A stretch of 12,432 nucleotides of DNA from Anaerolinea sp. (GCA_020720965.1 DYNS01000044.1:1-12432); one strand, 5' to 3'. Shown: positions 1-5,375, numbered from the stretch's first letter. Numbers and translations are program-made. Notes: generated from the letters alone by a model not told the origin.

Positions 1-121
1 TGAGGAAGGGGTTTTCTTCAAAGACTTCCAGAATCAGTTCACATTCGGGCAGGCGAGGCTGTAAGAGGCGGGCTAAGGTCGTTTTTCCAACCCCTATCAC
101 TCCTTCAATGGCGAGGTACAT
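1..121 (-). CDS. Deoxynucleoside kinase (deoxyadenosine/deoxyguanosine kinase type), N-terminal fragment
   Basis: The window cuts this gene after about 40 codons; only the N-terminus is present. It begins MYLAIEGVIGVGKTTLARLL, with a P-loop GVIGVGKTT close to the start, and about 20 residues later reads EVFEENPFL. In the deoxyribonucleoside kinase family the P-loop is followed by an E-x-FEENPFL segment that contacts the nucleoside, so both landmarks fit. The enzyme would phosphorylate deoxynucleosides with ATP in cytoplasmic salvage. I chose the ATG at 121 because GGGAG lies 8 bases upstream and the protein then begins right at the family's first beta strand; an in-frame ATG at 160 would add 13 residues with no family match. 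The gene diverges from the acyltransferase operon at 193. The nucleoside preference cannot be told from this fragment. Confidence 0.85.
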   Translation of the reverse strand, partial: MYLAIEGVIGVGKTTLARLLQPRLPECELILEVFEENPFL

Positions 122-180
122 GCGGCGGTCTCCCAAAAAAATGATGGCTAAGGATACCATAGCCGCAAAAGTTCTGCGCG

Positions 181-195
181 TATAATTGCCCCATG
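181..195 (+). promoter_or_regulatory. -10 box directly before the acyltransferase start (possible leaderless mRNA)
   Basis: An exact TATAAT lies at 181-186 and the ATG of the next gene begins at 193, only 6 bases later. Bacterial transcription normally starts about 7 bases after the -10 box, so the transcript would begin at or next to the A of the ATG. No Shine-Dalgarno-like sequence lies between the box and the start. No convincing -35 hexamer is visible 16-18 bases upstream. The 71-base gap at 122-192 also has to hold the promoter of the divergent kinase, which I could not identify. Confidence 0.6.
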
Positions 196-633
196 TCATT
201 TTACGAATTCTTGGTCTATGCCCGCCGCCGCTTTTGGGGCAGGCTGGCGTATGCGGCGCTGAAACTGCTGGGGGTGGAAATTCCGCTTTCTGTGCAGGTT
301 GGCAACGATTTCCTTTTGCATCACGGCGGTATGGGGGTGGTAATTCACCCCAAAACGGTGATTGGCAATCGGGTGGGGATTTACCCCGGCGTTACCCTGG
401 GGCGGGCAGATGTCTACCGCCCGGCGGCAGAGTCCGCTTTTGAGGGGATTGTGGTGGAAGACGATGTTATTTTAGGCGCGGGCGCAAAAGTCCTGGGTTC
501 AAAAGGAATTTTGCGAATTGGGCGCGGCGCGGTGGTCGGCGCAAATGCCGTCCTCACCCATTCCATTGCCGCCGGAGAAATTTGGGCGGGCATCCCCGCC
601 CGCAAGGTGGGAACGCGCGAGGAAAAAGCATGA
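193..633 (+). CDS. Serine acetyltransferase-like hexapeptide-repeat acyltransferase
   Basis: This 146-residue protein resembles the catalytic half of serine O-acetyltransferase (CysE). A left-handed beta-helix region runs from about residue 32 to 140, with hexapeptide-type turns such as VIGNRVGIYPGVTLG (56-70) and ILRIGRGAVVGANAV (106-120). It ends in GEIWAGIPARKVG, which matches the family's end segment (AGxPAR-V/I-G). The pair H43-H44 before GGMG is the likely place of the catalytic histidine. The large alpha-helical N-terminal domain of true CysE is missing, and only about 30 helical residues precede the helix. Such short forms are often acetyl-transferases of sugars or small molecules, so cysteine synthesis is not assured. 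It overlaps the next gene, a glycosyltransferase, by ATGA, which favours a role in glycan or exopolysaccharide modification. The substrate is unknown. Confidence 0.8.
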   Translation: MSFYEFLVYARRRFWGRLAYAALKLLGVEIPLSVQVGNDFLLHHGGMGVVIHPKTVIGNRVGIYPGVTLGRADVYRPAAESAFEGIVVEDDVILGAGAKVLGSKGILRIGRGAVVGANAVLTHSIAAGEIWAGIPARKVGTREEKA

Positions 634-1646
634 AACCTCGCATTTGTATTACCCCTCAGGTGCATGGCGTGGGCGGAATGGTTTCGTTTCTCCACAAGTT
701 TTCCACCGCTGTGGAGAAACGCGGCGTGGAAGTGACCGCCAATTTACAGGACGAATCCTTTCAAGCCGTTCTCATCATTGGCGGCTCGCGGGAACTTGCC
801 CGGTTGGGGCAGCTCAGGCGCAAGGGCGTAAGGCTAGTGCAAAGGTTGGATGGAATCAACTGGATTCACCGCCGGCGCAACATGCCCCTGCGCCACAGCC
901 TTCGCGCCGAATATGGCAACCTGCTCCTCAGCCTTTTGCGCCGCTTTTGGGCAGACCGGATTGTGTACCAGAGCGAATTTTCCCGCCGCTGGTGGAATGA
1001 CTGGTTTGGCGGGCTTTCCACCCCCTCCTGGGTGATTCACAACGGGGTGGATTTGGATGCCTACGCCCCCACATCATCCCCCCTGCCGCAAGACTTCTTC
1101 CGTCTGCTGCTGGTGGAAGGCTCCTTGGGAGGCGGTTACGAGATGGGCTTGCAAAATGCCGTTCATCTGGCGGAGGTGGCTGCCCCGCTGCTCCCTCTGC
1201 CTCTGCGCCTGAGGGTGGTTGGCGAAGCGAATGCCGCCCTGAAGCGCGAATGGGATGCCCGCAGTCGGGTGGGGTTGGAATGGCAGGGAAAACTGCGCCG
1301 AGAGGAAATTCCGGCACAGATGAACCTGGCTCATGCCTTTTTCTCCGCCGACCTGCACCCGGCCTGCCCCAACGCCGTCATCGAGGCGCTGGCTTGCGGC
1401 TTACCGGTTGTGGCATACGATACCGGCTCTCTCGCGGAATTGGTGCCAGCCTCCGCCGGGCAGATTGCGCCCTACGGAGCCGATTCCTGGCGGTTGCAGC
1501 CTCCGCTTGCCGCGCCGTTGGCGCAGGGTTTGGCGCAGGTTTTGCAGCGCCAAAGCGACTTCCGCGCCGGGGCAAGGGCGCACGCGCAAAGCGCCCTGGG
1601 CTTGGAGACAATGACCGACCGTTACCTGGATGTTCTGCTCGGTTAG
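630..1646 (+). CDS. GT-B glycosyltransferase, group 1 / GT4-like
   Basis: A 338-residue cytoplasmic sugar transferase with a two-domain GT-B plan. The N-terminal domain starts ICITPQVHGVGGMVSF (5-20), with the glycine-rich loop that binds the acceptor side. QRLDGINWIH is at 71-80 and HNGVDLDAY at 137-145. The C-terminal domain carries the nucleotide-sugar signature NAVIEALACGLPVVAYDTG (248-266), with E252 where GT4 enzymes hold the donor's ribose. I chose the ATG at 630 because it forms an ATGA overlap with the upstream stop and has GAGGA 7 bases before it; the ATG at 582 lies inside the previous gene and adds a tail without similarity. The predicted N-terminal domain is short. Its TAG stop interlocks with the TAA of the convergent ABC ATPase gene, leaving no room for a terminator. 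Donor and acceptor sugars cannot be read from the sequence. Confidence 0.85.
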   Translation: MKPRICITPQVHGVGGMVSFLHKFSTAVEKRGVEVTANLQDESFQAVLIIGGSRELARLGQLRRKGVRLVQRLDGINWIHRRRNMPLRHSLRAEYGNLLLSLLRRFWADRIVYQSEFSRRWWNDWFGGLSTPSWVIHNGVDLDAYAPTSSPLPQDFFRLLLVEGSLGGGYEMGLQNAVHLAEVAAPLLPLPLRLRVVGEANAALKREWDARSRVGLEWQGKLRREEIPAQMNLAHAFFSADLHPACPNAVIEALACGLPVVAYDTGSLAELVPASAGQIAPYGADSWRLQPPLAAPLAQGLAQVLQRQSDFRAGARAHAQSALGLETMTDRYLDVLLG

Positions 1647-2407
1647 CGGTCTTCTTCGATGGCATCCTTTAGTTGGCGAGCCAGTTTACCAAAAGCCGGG
1701 GTATAGCGCATTTCGTCTTCTCGCGGGCGGGGCAATGGAATAGGTAAATCCAGCCGCATTCGCCCTGGGCGGGCAGAAAAAACCAGCACCCGGTCTGCCA
1801 AAAAGAGCGCCTCGCTAATGGAATGAGTGACCATGAGAACGGTTTTTTGCCTTGCCTGCCAAATGCGGGAGAGTTCCGCCCACATTCGCTCGCGGGTGAG
1901 GGCATCCAGGGAGCCAAAAGGCTCATCCAACAGCAGAATATCGGGGTCATGCACCAACGCCCTCGCCAGGGCAACCCGCTGTGCCATTCCACCGGAAAGG
2001 TCACGGGGCAGGCTGTTTTCAAAACTTTCCAACCCCACCAGCAGAACCAGTTCGGCGGCTTTTTGGCGGGCGAGGTCGCGGGGCATTCCTTCCAATTCCA
2101 GGGGCAGGAGAATGTTCTCCAGCACGGTGCGCCAGGGCATGAGGTTGGATTGCTGAAAGACAAACCCAATGCGCGGGTTGGTTGGGGAGAGGAAGTTCAC
2201 CTGCCCGGCGTTGGGAGGCAAAAGCCCTGCCAGCGCCCGCAGCAGGGTGCTTTTGCCGCTGCCGGAAGGTCCCAGCACGCAAACAAACTGCCGGGTAGGG
2301 ATTTCAAAACTGACGGGTCCCAGCGCGTGCAGACCGGCGTTGGCATCCGGGTAGGTGATGCTCAGGTTTTGCACCCGCAGGGCAAGGGGGGGCAGGAGGG
2401 TGCTCAT
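1643..2407 (-). CDS. ABC transporter ATP-binding protein of the riboflavin uptake operon
   Basis: A 254-residue ABC ATPase of the nitrate/sulfonate/taurine and thiamine-precursor branch (SsuB/TauB/ThiZ-like). All working motifs are present: Walker A GPSGSGKST (46-54), Q-loop at Q85-Q86, signature LSGGMAQR (137-144), Walker B ILLLDEP (157-163), D-loop SLDA (166-169) and switch histidine H195. Two copies would power the membrane permease encoded two genes upstream. Its ATG overlaps the TGA of the binding-protein gene (ATGA), so all three parts of the transporter are made from one mRNA controlled by the FMN riboswitch. The riboflavin role is inferred from this context, since the ATPase itself does not show substrate. 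The stop codon at 1643-1645 interlocks with that of the convergent glycosyltransferase gene. Confidence 0.92.
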   Translation of the reverse strand: MSTLLPPLALRVQNLSITYPDANAGLHALGPVSFEIPTRQFVCVLGPSGSGKSTLLRALAGLLPPNAGQVNFLSPTNPRIGFVFQQSNLMPWRTVLENILLPLELEGMPRDLARQKAAELVLLVGLESFENSLPRDLSGGMAQRVALARALVHDPDILLLDEPFGSLDALTRERMWAELSRIWQARQKTVLMVTHSISEALFLADRVLVFSARPGRMRLDLPIPLPRPREDEMRYTPAFGKLARQLKDAIEEDR

Positions 2408-3405
2408 TCTTCGGGCAGGTAGTCGTTGCTAAAGGCGAGGGAAAGGTCGAGGGCTTCGGTGTAAATTTTCATTTCCAGCAGAATTTTTTGCATATTCTCC
2501 CAAGCGGCAGGGTCGCTGTAGCCCAGGCGGGGGGCGCGCCACATTTCTACGGAGGTGCCCAAAATTTGTTTTTGCACAATGGGGTCGGCTTCTTTCAGGT
2601 TTTCCACATAGTTTTTGCTGGCTTCAAAGCCCAAGCTTGTGTCGTTAATCGTATCCCTTAGCCCGCGCAAAAACGCGCCCACAAAAGCCCGCACCAGGGC
2701 GGGGTTATTTTGCAGGGTGCTTTCGTTGGTAATGATGCCGTTGGATGCCAGGTTTACATAATCCGCCACCCGAATTTCGCGCACCAGGTAGCCTTTCGAT
2801 TCCAGCAACACCGGCTCGTTGGCGGCGTAGCCCACAATCACATCCTGCTGACCGGCGGCAAAGGCTTCCACCTGGCTAAAACCGATGGAATCTAACTGCA
2901 CATCGCTCTCTTGCAGCCCGGCGGCAAAAAGCAGGGCGCGCAGCCCCACATAATTTGCCCCAAACAGCCCCGGCAGACCAATTTTTTTGCCGCGCAGGTC
3001 TTGCGGGGCGATGATGTTCCTCTCTGCCCGCGAAACGATGCTGATGGGGAATTTTTGATACCAGGCGGCAACGTAGACCACCGGCAACCCCTGGGCACGC
3101 GCCATCAACGCCTGTTCGCCAGAGACAAGGGCAAAGGGAGTCTGGTTCGCGCCTACCAGAGTAACCCCATCGGTTTCAAAAGAATAGTCGAAACTCAGGT
3201 CGATTCCGGCTTCTTCAAAATAACCGCGTTCCAGGGCGACATAAAAGGGCGCGAACTGCACGTTGGGGATGTAGCCCATCGGCAGGGTTATCTTCGTCAG
3301 AGGCGCTTCCGTCTCGGCGGTGGGCGTGCTTCCGTTACCGGAGCAGGATGCCGCTCCCAGGCTGAAGAGCAGCAGGGCGAGGGCAATGAGTTTTTTATGG
3401 AACAT
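2404..3405 (-). CDS. ribY: Riboflavin ABC transporter substrate-binding lipoprotein (RibY-like, NMT1/THI5 fold)
   Basis: A 333-residue periplasmic-type binding protein. Residues 1-20 form a lipoprotein signal (MFHKK, then a hydrophobic stretch ending LGAAS) with C21 as the lipidated cysteine; a low-complexity linker rich in S, T, P and E follows. The mature part has NMT1/THI5-family landmarks: LPMGYIPNVQFAPFYVALE (41-59), the hinge segment DLRGKKIGLPG (136-146) and GYAANEP (192-198). This family binds flat ring compounds such as the thiamine precursor HMP and riboflavin. The FMN riboswitch in front of the operon points to riboflavin. The ATG at 3405 is preceded by AAAGGA and begins a clear signal peptide; the open frame runs much further upstream (to 3684), but that part lies antisense or out of frame inside the permease gene. 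It starts 14 bp after the permease stop and overlaps the ATPase start by ATGA. Confidence 0.85.
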   Translation of the reverse strand: MFHKKLIALALLLFSLGAASCSGNGSTPTAETEAPLTKITLPMGYIPNVQFAPFYVALERGYFEEAGIDLSFDYSFETDGVTLVGANQTPFALVSGEQALMARAQGLPVVYVAAWYQKFPISIVSRAERNIIAPQDLRGKKIGLPGLFGANYVGLRALLFAAGLQESDVQLDSIGFSQVEAFAAGQQDVIVGYAANEPVLLESKGYLVREIRVADYVNLASNGIITNESTLQNNPALVRAFVGAFLRGLRDTINDTSLGFEASKNYVENLKEADPIVQKQILGTSVEMWRAPRLGYSDPAAWENMQKILLEMKIYTEALDLSLAFSNDYLPEE

Positions 3406-3419
3406 GATTTTTCCTTTCT

Positions 3420-4217
3420 TCAGGCTTTTTCCTGCCAGGCGAGCAGGGTTTTTTCCAGCAGGTGTACCGCGCCATAGAGCAGCAGCGCCATCCCCGCCAG
3501 GGTGAAGGTGGCAACGAAGACCAGAGCCGTGTCGAACTGTCCGCGCCCCAGGTTGATGAGGAAACCCAAGCCGCCATTTGCGCCGACCAGTTCCCCTACC
3601 ACCGCGCCGATGACAGAGAGAGTCGCGCCCATTTTTAGCCCGCTCAGGAAAACTGGCAAGGCGGCTGGGATTTCCAGATGCCATAAAATTTGCCAGGGCG
3701 AGGCGCGTAAAGAGCGCATCAATTCCGTCAGCGGGCGGGGGACGGCTCTTAAGCCCGTCATCGTGTTCACCAGCACGGGGAAGAAGACAATAAGCCCGCC
3801 AACGAGAATTTTGGAGAAAATGCCCGCTCCAAACCAGATGACTAGCAAAGGCGCAAGCGCGACAATGGGAATTGCCTGGCTGGCAGCCAAAGCGGGGGCG
3901 AGGAATTCTTCCAGCGCCTTATGTTTGGCGGCAAGGTAGCCTAAAATCGTCCCGGCGCTCACCCCGCTGACCAGCCCTAAAAGTACCTCCCCCAGGGTGA
4001 TGCCGGTATGCCGCGCCAGGCTCCCCTCCGCCAGAGCGCGTACAAAGCGAGCGCCCACCTGTGCCGGGCTGGGCAGGATGAAAGCCGGCAGCCCGCCCCA
4101 TTGCGCCAGCGCTTGCCAGCCAAGCAGGAAAAGTAGAACGCCGAAGAAAGGCATAAGCACGGCTCGCGCCCGCAGACGCGGCGCAGAAAAAGGTATCCAT
4201 TTTTGGGTGATGTCCAT
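3420..4217 (-). CDS. ribX: Riboflavin ABC transporter permease (RibX-like, BPD_transp_1 family)
   Basis: A 265-residue integral membrane protein with about six hydrophobic segments (near 20-38, 75-97, 108-128, 135-155, 187-210 and 232-252). The cytoplasmic loop that docks to the ATPase (EAA loop) is at about 164-188: TELMRSLRASPWQILWHLEI followed by PAALP. The usual glycine of this loop is replaced by R171. The sequence SVIGAVVGELVGANGGLGFL (201-220) is typical of the TauC/SsuC/ThiX group. It is the first gene after the FMN riboswitch, so it is assigned to riboflavin import; substrate choice is inference from that switch. The start at 4217 is the first ATG that gives a normal N-terminus, but AGGAG abuts it with no spacer, so the start is less certain than the rest. 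The frame stays open to 4352 through the leader hairpins, which is not likely to be coding. Confidence 0.85.
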   Translation of the reverse strand: MDITQKWIPFSAPRLRARAVLMPFFGVLLFLLGWQALAQWGGLPAFILPSPAQVGARFVRALAEGSLARHTGITLGEVLLGLVSGVSAGTILGYLAAKHKALEEFLAPALAASQAIPIVALAPLLVIWFGAGIFSKILVGGLIVFFPVLVNTMTGLRAVPRPLTELMRSLRASPWQILWHLEIPAALPVFLSGLKMGATLSVIGAVVGELVGANGGLGFLINLGRGQFDTALVFVATFTLAGMALLLYGAVHLLEKTLLAWQEKA

Positions 4218-4275
4218 CTCCTCGCCTGACTGGGCAATAAAAATGCCCCGATAAAATTCGGGGCAGGCGAAGAAA
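4217..4275 (-). promoter_or_regulatory. Helix that buries the ribX Shine-Dalgarno site
   Basis: On the minus strand TTTCTTCGCCTG (4275-4264) pairs with CAGGCGAGGAGA (4228-4217) over 12 positions, with two G-U pairs. The second arm contains AGGAG and the A of the ribX start codon, so the closed helix would hide the ribosome-binding site. The GC-rich hairpin at 4245-4264 nests inside it. Control of translation in this way is known for FMN riboswitches; the pairing is read from sequence, its use is inference. Confidence 0.6.
4236..4264 (-). terminator. Leader hairpin 3 with T-tract, just before ribX
   Basis: On the minus strand GCCCCGA (4264-4258) and TCGGGGC (4251-4245) form a 7-bp GC-rich stem around a 6-base loop, followed by ATTTTTATT. 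This is the form of an intrinsic terminator. It lies about 20 bases before the ribX start and could be the OFF state of the FMN switch, or simply the inner hairpin of the helix that buries the ribosome-binding site. Confidence 0.6.
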
Positions 4276-4286
4276 GATGCCAGACC

Positions 4287-4323
4287 AAAACAGACCCCGA
4301 AAACGCAAAAGGTTTTCGGGGTC
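4287..4323 (-). terminator. Leader hairpin 2 with short T-tract, between riboswitch and ribX
   Basis: On the minus strand GACCCCGAAAAC (4323-4312) pairs perfectly with GTTTTCGGGGTC (4304-4293) across a 7-base loop, a 12-bp stem, followed by TGTTTTGG. The stem is strong; the T-tract is short and interrupted, so termination may be partial. It is the longest hairpin in the leader. Confidence 0.55.
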
Positions 4324-4340
4324 AATGGAGATGACAAAAT

Positions 4341-4364
4341 AAGACCTTTCAACAGGTCTTTTTT
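4341..4364. terminator. Leader hairpin 1, next to the FMN aptamer; T-rich on both sides
   Basis: AAGACCT (4341-4347) and AGGTCTT (4354-4360) form a 7-bp stem with a 6-base loop. On the plus strand it runs directly into six Ts, the better terminator form; on the minus strand it is followed by ATTTTG. On the minus strand it begins 4 bases after the last base of the FMN aptamer. ATAAGA inside the aptamer's end (4375-4370) can pair with TCTTAT in the second arm (4344-4339), a possible way for ligand binding to decide whether this hairpin forms. Confidence 0.5.
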
Positions 4365-4492
4365 CCTTCTCTTATCCGGACTGTACCGTCGGCTGCGGAA
4401 TTGCGCCGCATCCTGCGCTATGCGCTCGTGGGCTTTACCACCGATCGGGAATTCGCGGGCGAATTTTTTGCCGCGTCACCCTGCCCCGAAGG
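4365..4492 (-). ncRNA. FMN riboswitch (RFN element) controlling the ribXY transporter operon
   Basis: Read on the minus strand, this 128-base segment carries the conserved blocks of the RFN element in order. P1 is CCTTC (4492-4488) with closing GAAGG (4369-4365). Next come GGGGCAGGGTGA, AATTCCCGATCGGTGGTAAA and GCCCACGAGC, then AATTCCGCAGCCGACGGTAC and AGTCCGGATAAGAGAAGG. These match the near-invariant core that binds flavin mononucleotide. An extra GC stem of about 22 bases (4454-4475) is inserted in the P2 loop between GTGA and AATTCCC. The aptamer begins about 13 bases after the predicted transcription start and ends about 150 bases before the ribX start. High FMN would be expected to turn the downstream importer off through the leader hairpins or the helix that buries the ribosome-binding site. 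Confidence 0.96.
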
Positions 4493-4511
4493 TATGTATG
4501 AAATTGGATGG

Positions 4512-4540
4512 ATTATACCGATTTTGAAATTAAAAAAACA
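4512..4540 (-). promoter_or_regulatory. Promoter of the FMN riboswitch / rib transporter operon
   Basis: An exact TATAAT lies at 4517-4512 on the minus strand, placing the transcription start near 4505, about 13 bases before the aptamer. At the 17-base spacing the -35 position (4540-4535) reads TGTTTT, a poor match that falls inside the terminator of the preceding ferredoxin gene, so the two elements are packed together. Confidence 0.65.
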
Positions 4541-4569
4541 GGGCGCAGGGGTTGCCTGCGCCCTGTTTT
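4531..4569 (-). terminator. Strong intrinsic terminator of the ferredoxin gene
   Basis: On the minus strand AAAACAGGGCGCAGG (4569-4555) pairs fully with CCTGCGCCCTGTTTT (4549-4535) across a 5-base loop, a 15-bp stem, and the T-run extends to 4532 for seven Ts. It begins 8 bases after the ferredoxin stop and separates that gene from the riboswitch operon downstream. Confidence 0.92.
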
Positions 4570-4577
4570 GGGTTTCC

Positions 4578-4763
4578 TTAGGCTTTTACAATACATTCCA
4601 CCGGGCAAACGGCGGCGCATTGGGGCGCGTCAAAGTGACCAACGCACTCTACGCAGGTGTCGGGGTCGATGACGTAAATATCGCCCTCGCTGATGGAATT
4701 GGTGGGGCATTCGGGCAGGCACGCGCCACACGCAATGCAGTCGTCCTGAATTTTCATTGCCAT
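4578..4763 (-). CDS. Small 2[4Fe-4S] ferredoxin (YfhL/Alvin-like)
   Basis: A 61-residue electron carrier with two iron-sulfur cluster motifs. The first is C9-x2-C12-x2-C15-x3-C19-P; the second is C37-x2-C40-x8-C49-x3-C53-P. The eight-residue spacing in the second motif, rather than two, is the mark of the Alvin/YfhL subgroup, known for low reduction potentials. A ninth cysteine, C57, follows the last motif. The protein is acidic and has no signal peptide, so it is cytoplasmic. I chose the ATG at 4763 (MAMKIQDDC) because AAGGAG lies 8 bases upstream; the frame continues to 4835 through the promoter. It is a single-gene unit with its own promoter and a strong terminator. Its redox partners cannot be told from this window. 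Confidence 0.93.
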   Translation of the reverse strand: MAMKIQDDCIACGACLPECPTNSISEGDIYVIDPDTCVECVGHFDAPQCAAVCPVECIVKA

Positions 4764-4806
4764 AGGGTATTCTCCTTGTGAGTTGGGTAGGATAAATTCA
4801 GGCTTG

Positions 4807-4835
4807 CTTATACTTTTGCGGCAAAAAAAAGTCAA
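4807..4835 (-). promoter_or_regulatory. Promoter of the ferredoxin gene
   Basis: On the minus strand TTGACT (4835-4830) and TATAAG (4812-4807) are separated by exactly 17 bases that include a run of Ts. Transcription would start near 4800, giving a leader of about 37 bases with the AAGGAG site of the ferredoxin. Confidence 0.8.
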
Positions 4836-4884
4836 TGGACAAACTACTCAGAATCGGGTTTCATTTGTCATCTTTTTGCCGCGC

Positions 4885-4913
4885 TTGACGACCCGTCACC
4901 CCCGGAATAGAAT
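4885..4913 (+). promoter_or_regulatory. Promoter of the wHTH-membrane protein operon
   Basis: TTGACG (4885-4890) and TAGAAT (4908-4913) are 17 bases apart, a good sigma70-type match. Transcription would start near 4920, so the TAGTC repeats that follow would lie in the 5' leader of about 115 bases. It diverges from the ferredoxin promoter 50 bases away. Confidence 0.72.
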
Positions 4914-4917
4914 GAGG

Positions 4918-4960
4918 TAGTCTTTTAGTCGTTAGTCTTATAGTCGTTGGCCTGGTAGTC
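4918..4960 (+). repeat. Five TAGTC direct repeats with 7-8 base period in the operon leader
   Basis: TAGTC occurs at 4918, 4926, 4933, 4941 and 4956, so the steps are 8, 7, 8 and 15 bases, the last being twice the period with one unit degenerated. Several units extend to TAGTCGT or TAGTCTT. This may be a decayed heptamer tandem repeat or a set of protein-binding sites just after the promoter. The rest of the leader to 5033 shows no clear structure. Confidence 0.65.
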
Positions 4961-5033
4961 GGTATCTGAATAGTGATTCTCTAATCTGTAATACCAAATA
5001 CTCAGCGCCGAAGGCAGAAAGTGAGAGAAAAAA

Positions 5034-5375
5034 ATGGATGGCAAGTCTTATTCAAAAGATGATGATTTTGGCTCTTTCCTTTTTAGTGTGCAAAATGCTT
5101 CCAGTCAACCCACGCGGGGCTCCGAAACCTCCATGCGAATTATTCACATCCTATGGCGGCATAAGGAAGGCGCTCGCGTTTCGGAGATGATGGAAAAGAC
5201 CAAAAGCCCTCTCTCCGATTTTTACGAAGGGATTATGTATTTGCGGGATGCCGGGCTGATTGATATGGATGATGACGATGAAGGTAGTACCATGCGCCTG
5301 AGCGAAGAGGGCTATCACTGGGCGCAGACTATCAGCGCGGAATGGAAAGATGATGACCAGGAGGATGACCTATGA
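5034..5375 (+). CDS. Small acidic protein with a winged-helix-like domain, function unknown
   Basis: A 113-residue protein I do not recognise by name. Residues about 33-100 read like a winged helix: helix SMRIIHILWRHKEG, then VSEMMEKTKSPLSDFYEGIM and YLRDAGLIDMD, and a strand plus helix MRLSEEGYHWAQTI. The pattern of recognition helix, 'L..AGLI' turn and '..LSEEG' wing is common in MarR/PadR-like and other winged-helix regulators and in protein-interaction wHTH domains. Both ends are acidic (KDDDFG at the start, DDDQEDDL at the end), and DMDDDDEG sits in the wing, which would disfavour DNA backbone contact there. The ribosome-binding site is weak (GTGAGAG before AAAAAA). It overlaps the following membrane-protein gene by ATGA, so the two products probably work together. 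It may be an autoregulator or an adaptor. Confidence 0.7.
   Translation: MDGKSYSKDDDFGSFLFSVQNASSQPTRGSETSMRIIHILWRHKEGARVSEMMEKTKSPLSDFYEGIMYLRDAGLIDMDDDDEGSTMRLSEEGYHWAQTISAEWKDDDQEDDL

Noticed and set aside
122..160. Longer N-terminus for the deoxynucleoside kinase from the ATG at 160
   Set aside because: The extra 13 residues are not found in the family and GGGAG is well placed for the ATG at 121.
582..629. Earlier glycosyltransferase start at 582
   Set aside because: It lies inside the acyltransferase gene; the ATG at 630 has GAGGA and an ATGA overlap, and begins at the family's first strand.
3406..3684. Upstream extension of the ribY open frame to 3684
   Set aside because: It overlaps the ribX gene in another frame and lacks similarity, whereas the ATG at 3405 has a ribosome-binding site and starts a signal peptide.
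4218..4352. Upstream extension of the ribX open frame to 4352
   Set aside because: It would be translated from the terminator hairpins of the riboswitch leader; residues encoded there do not look like a permease N-terminus.
4365..4492. TPP riboswitch and a thiamine-precursor (ThiXYZ) assignment
   Set aside because: The proteins are of the same family, but the leader has the FMN core blocks (GCCGACGGTACAGTCCGGAT type) and no TPP box.
4401..4781. Plus-strand open frame of 126 codons
   Set aside because: It runs antisense across the riboswitch, the terminator and the ferredoxin gene; no similarity and no ribosome-binding site.
4918..4960. CRISPR array
   Set aside because: The repeats are 5 bases with 2-3 base gaps, far too short, and no cas gene is nearby.
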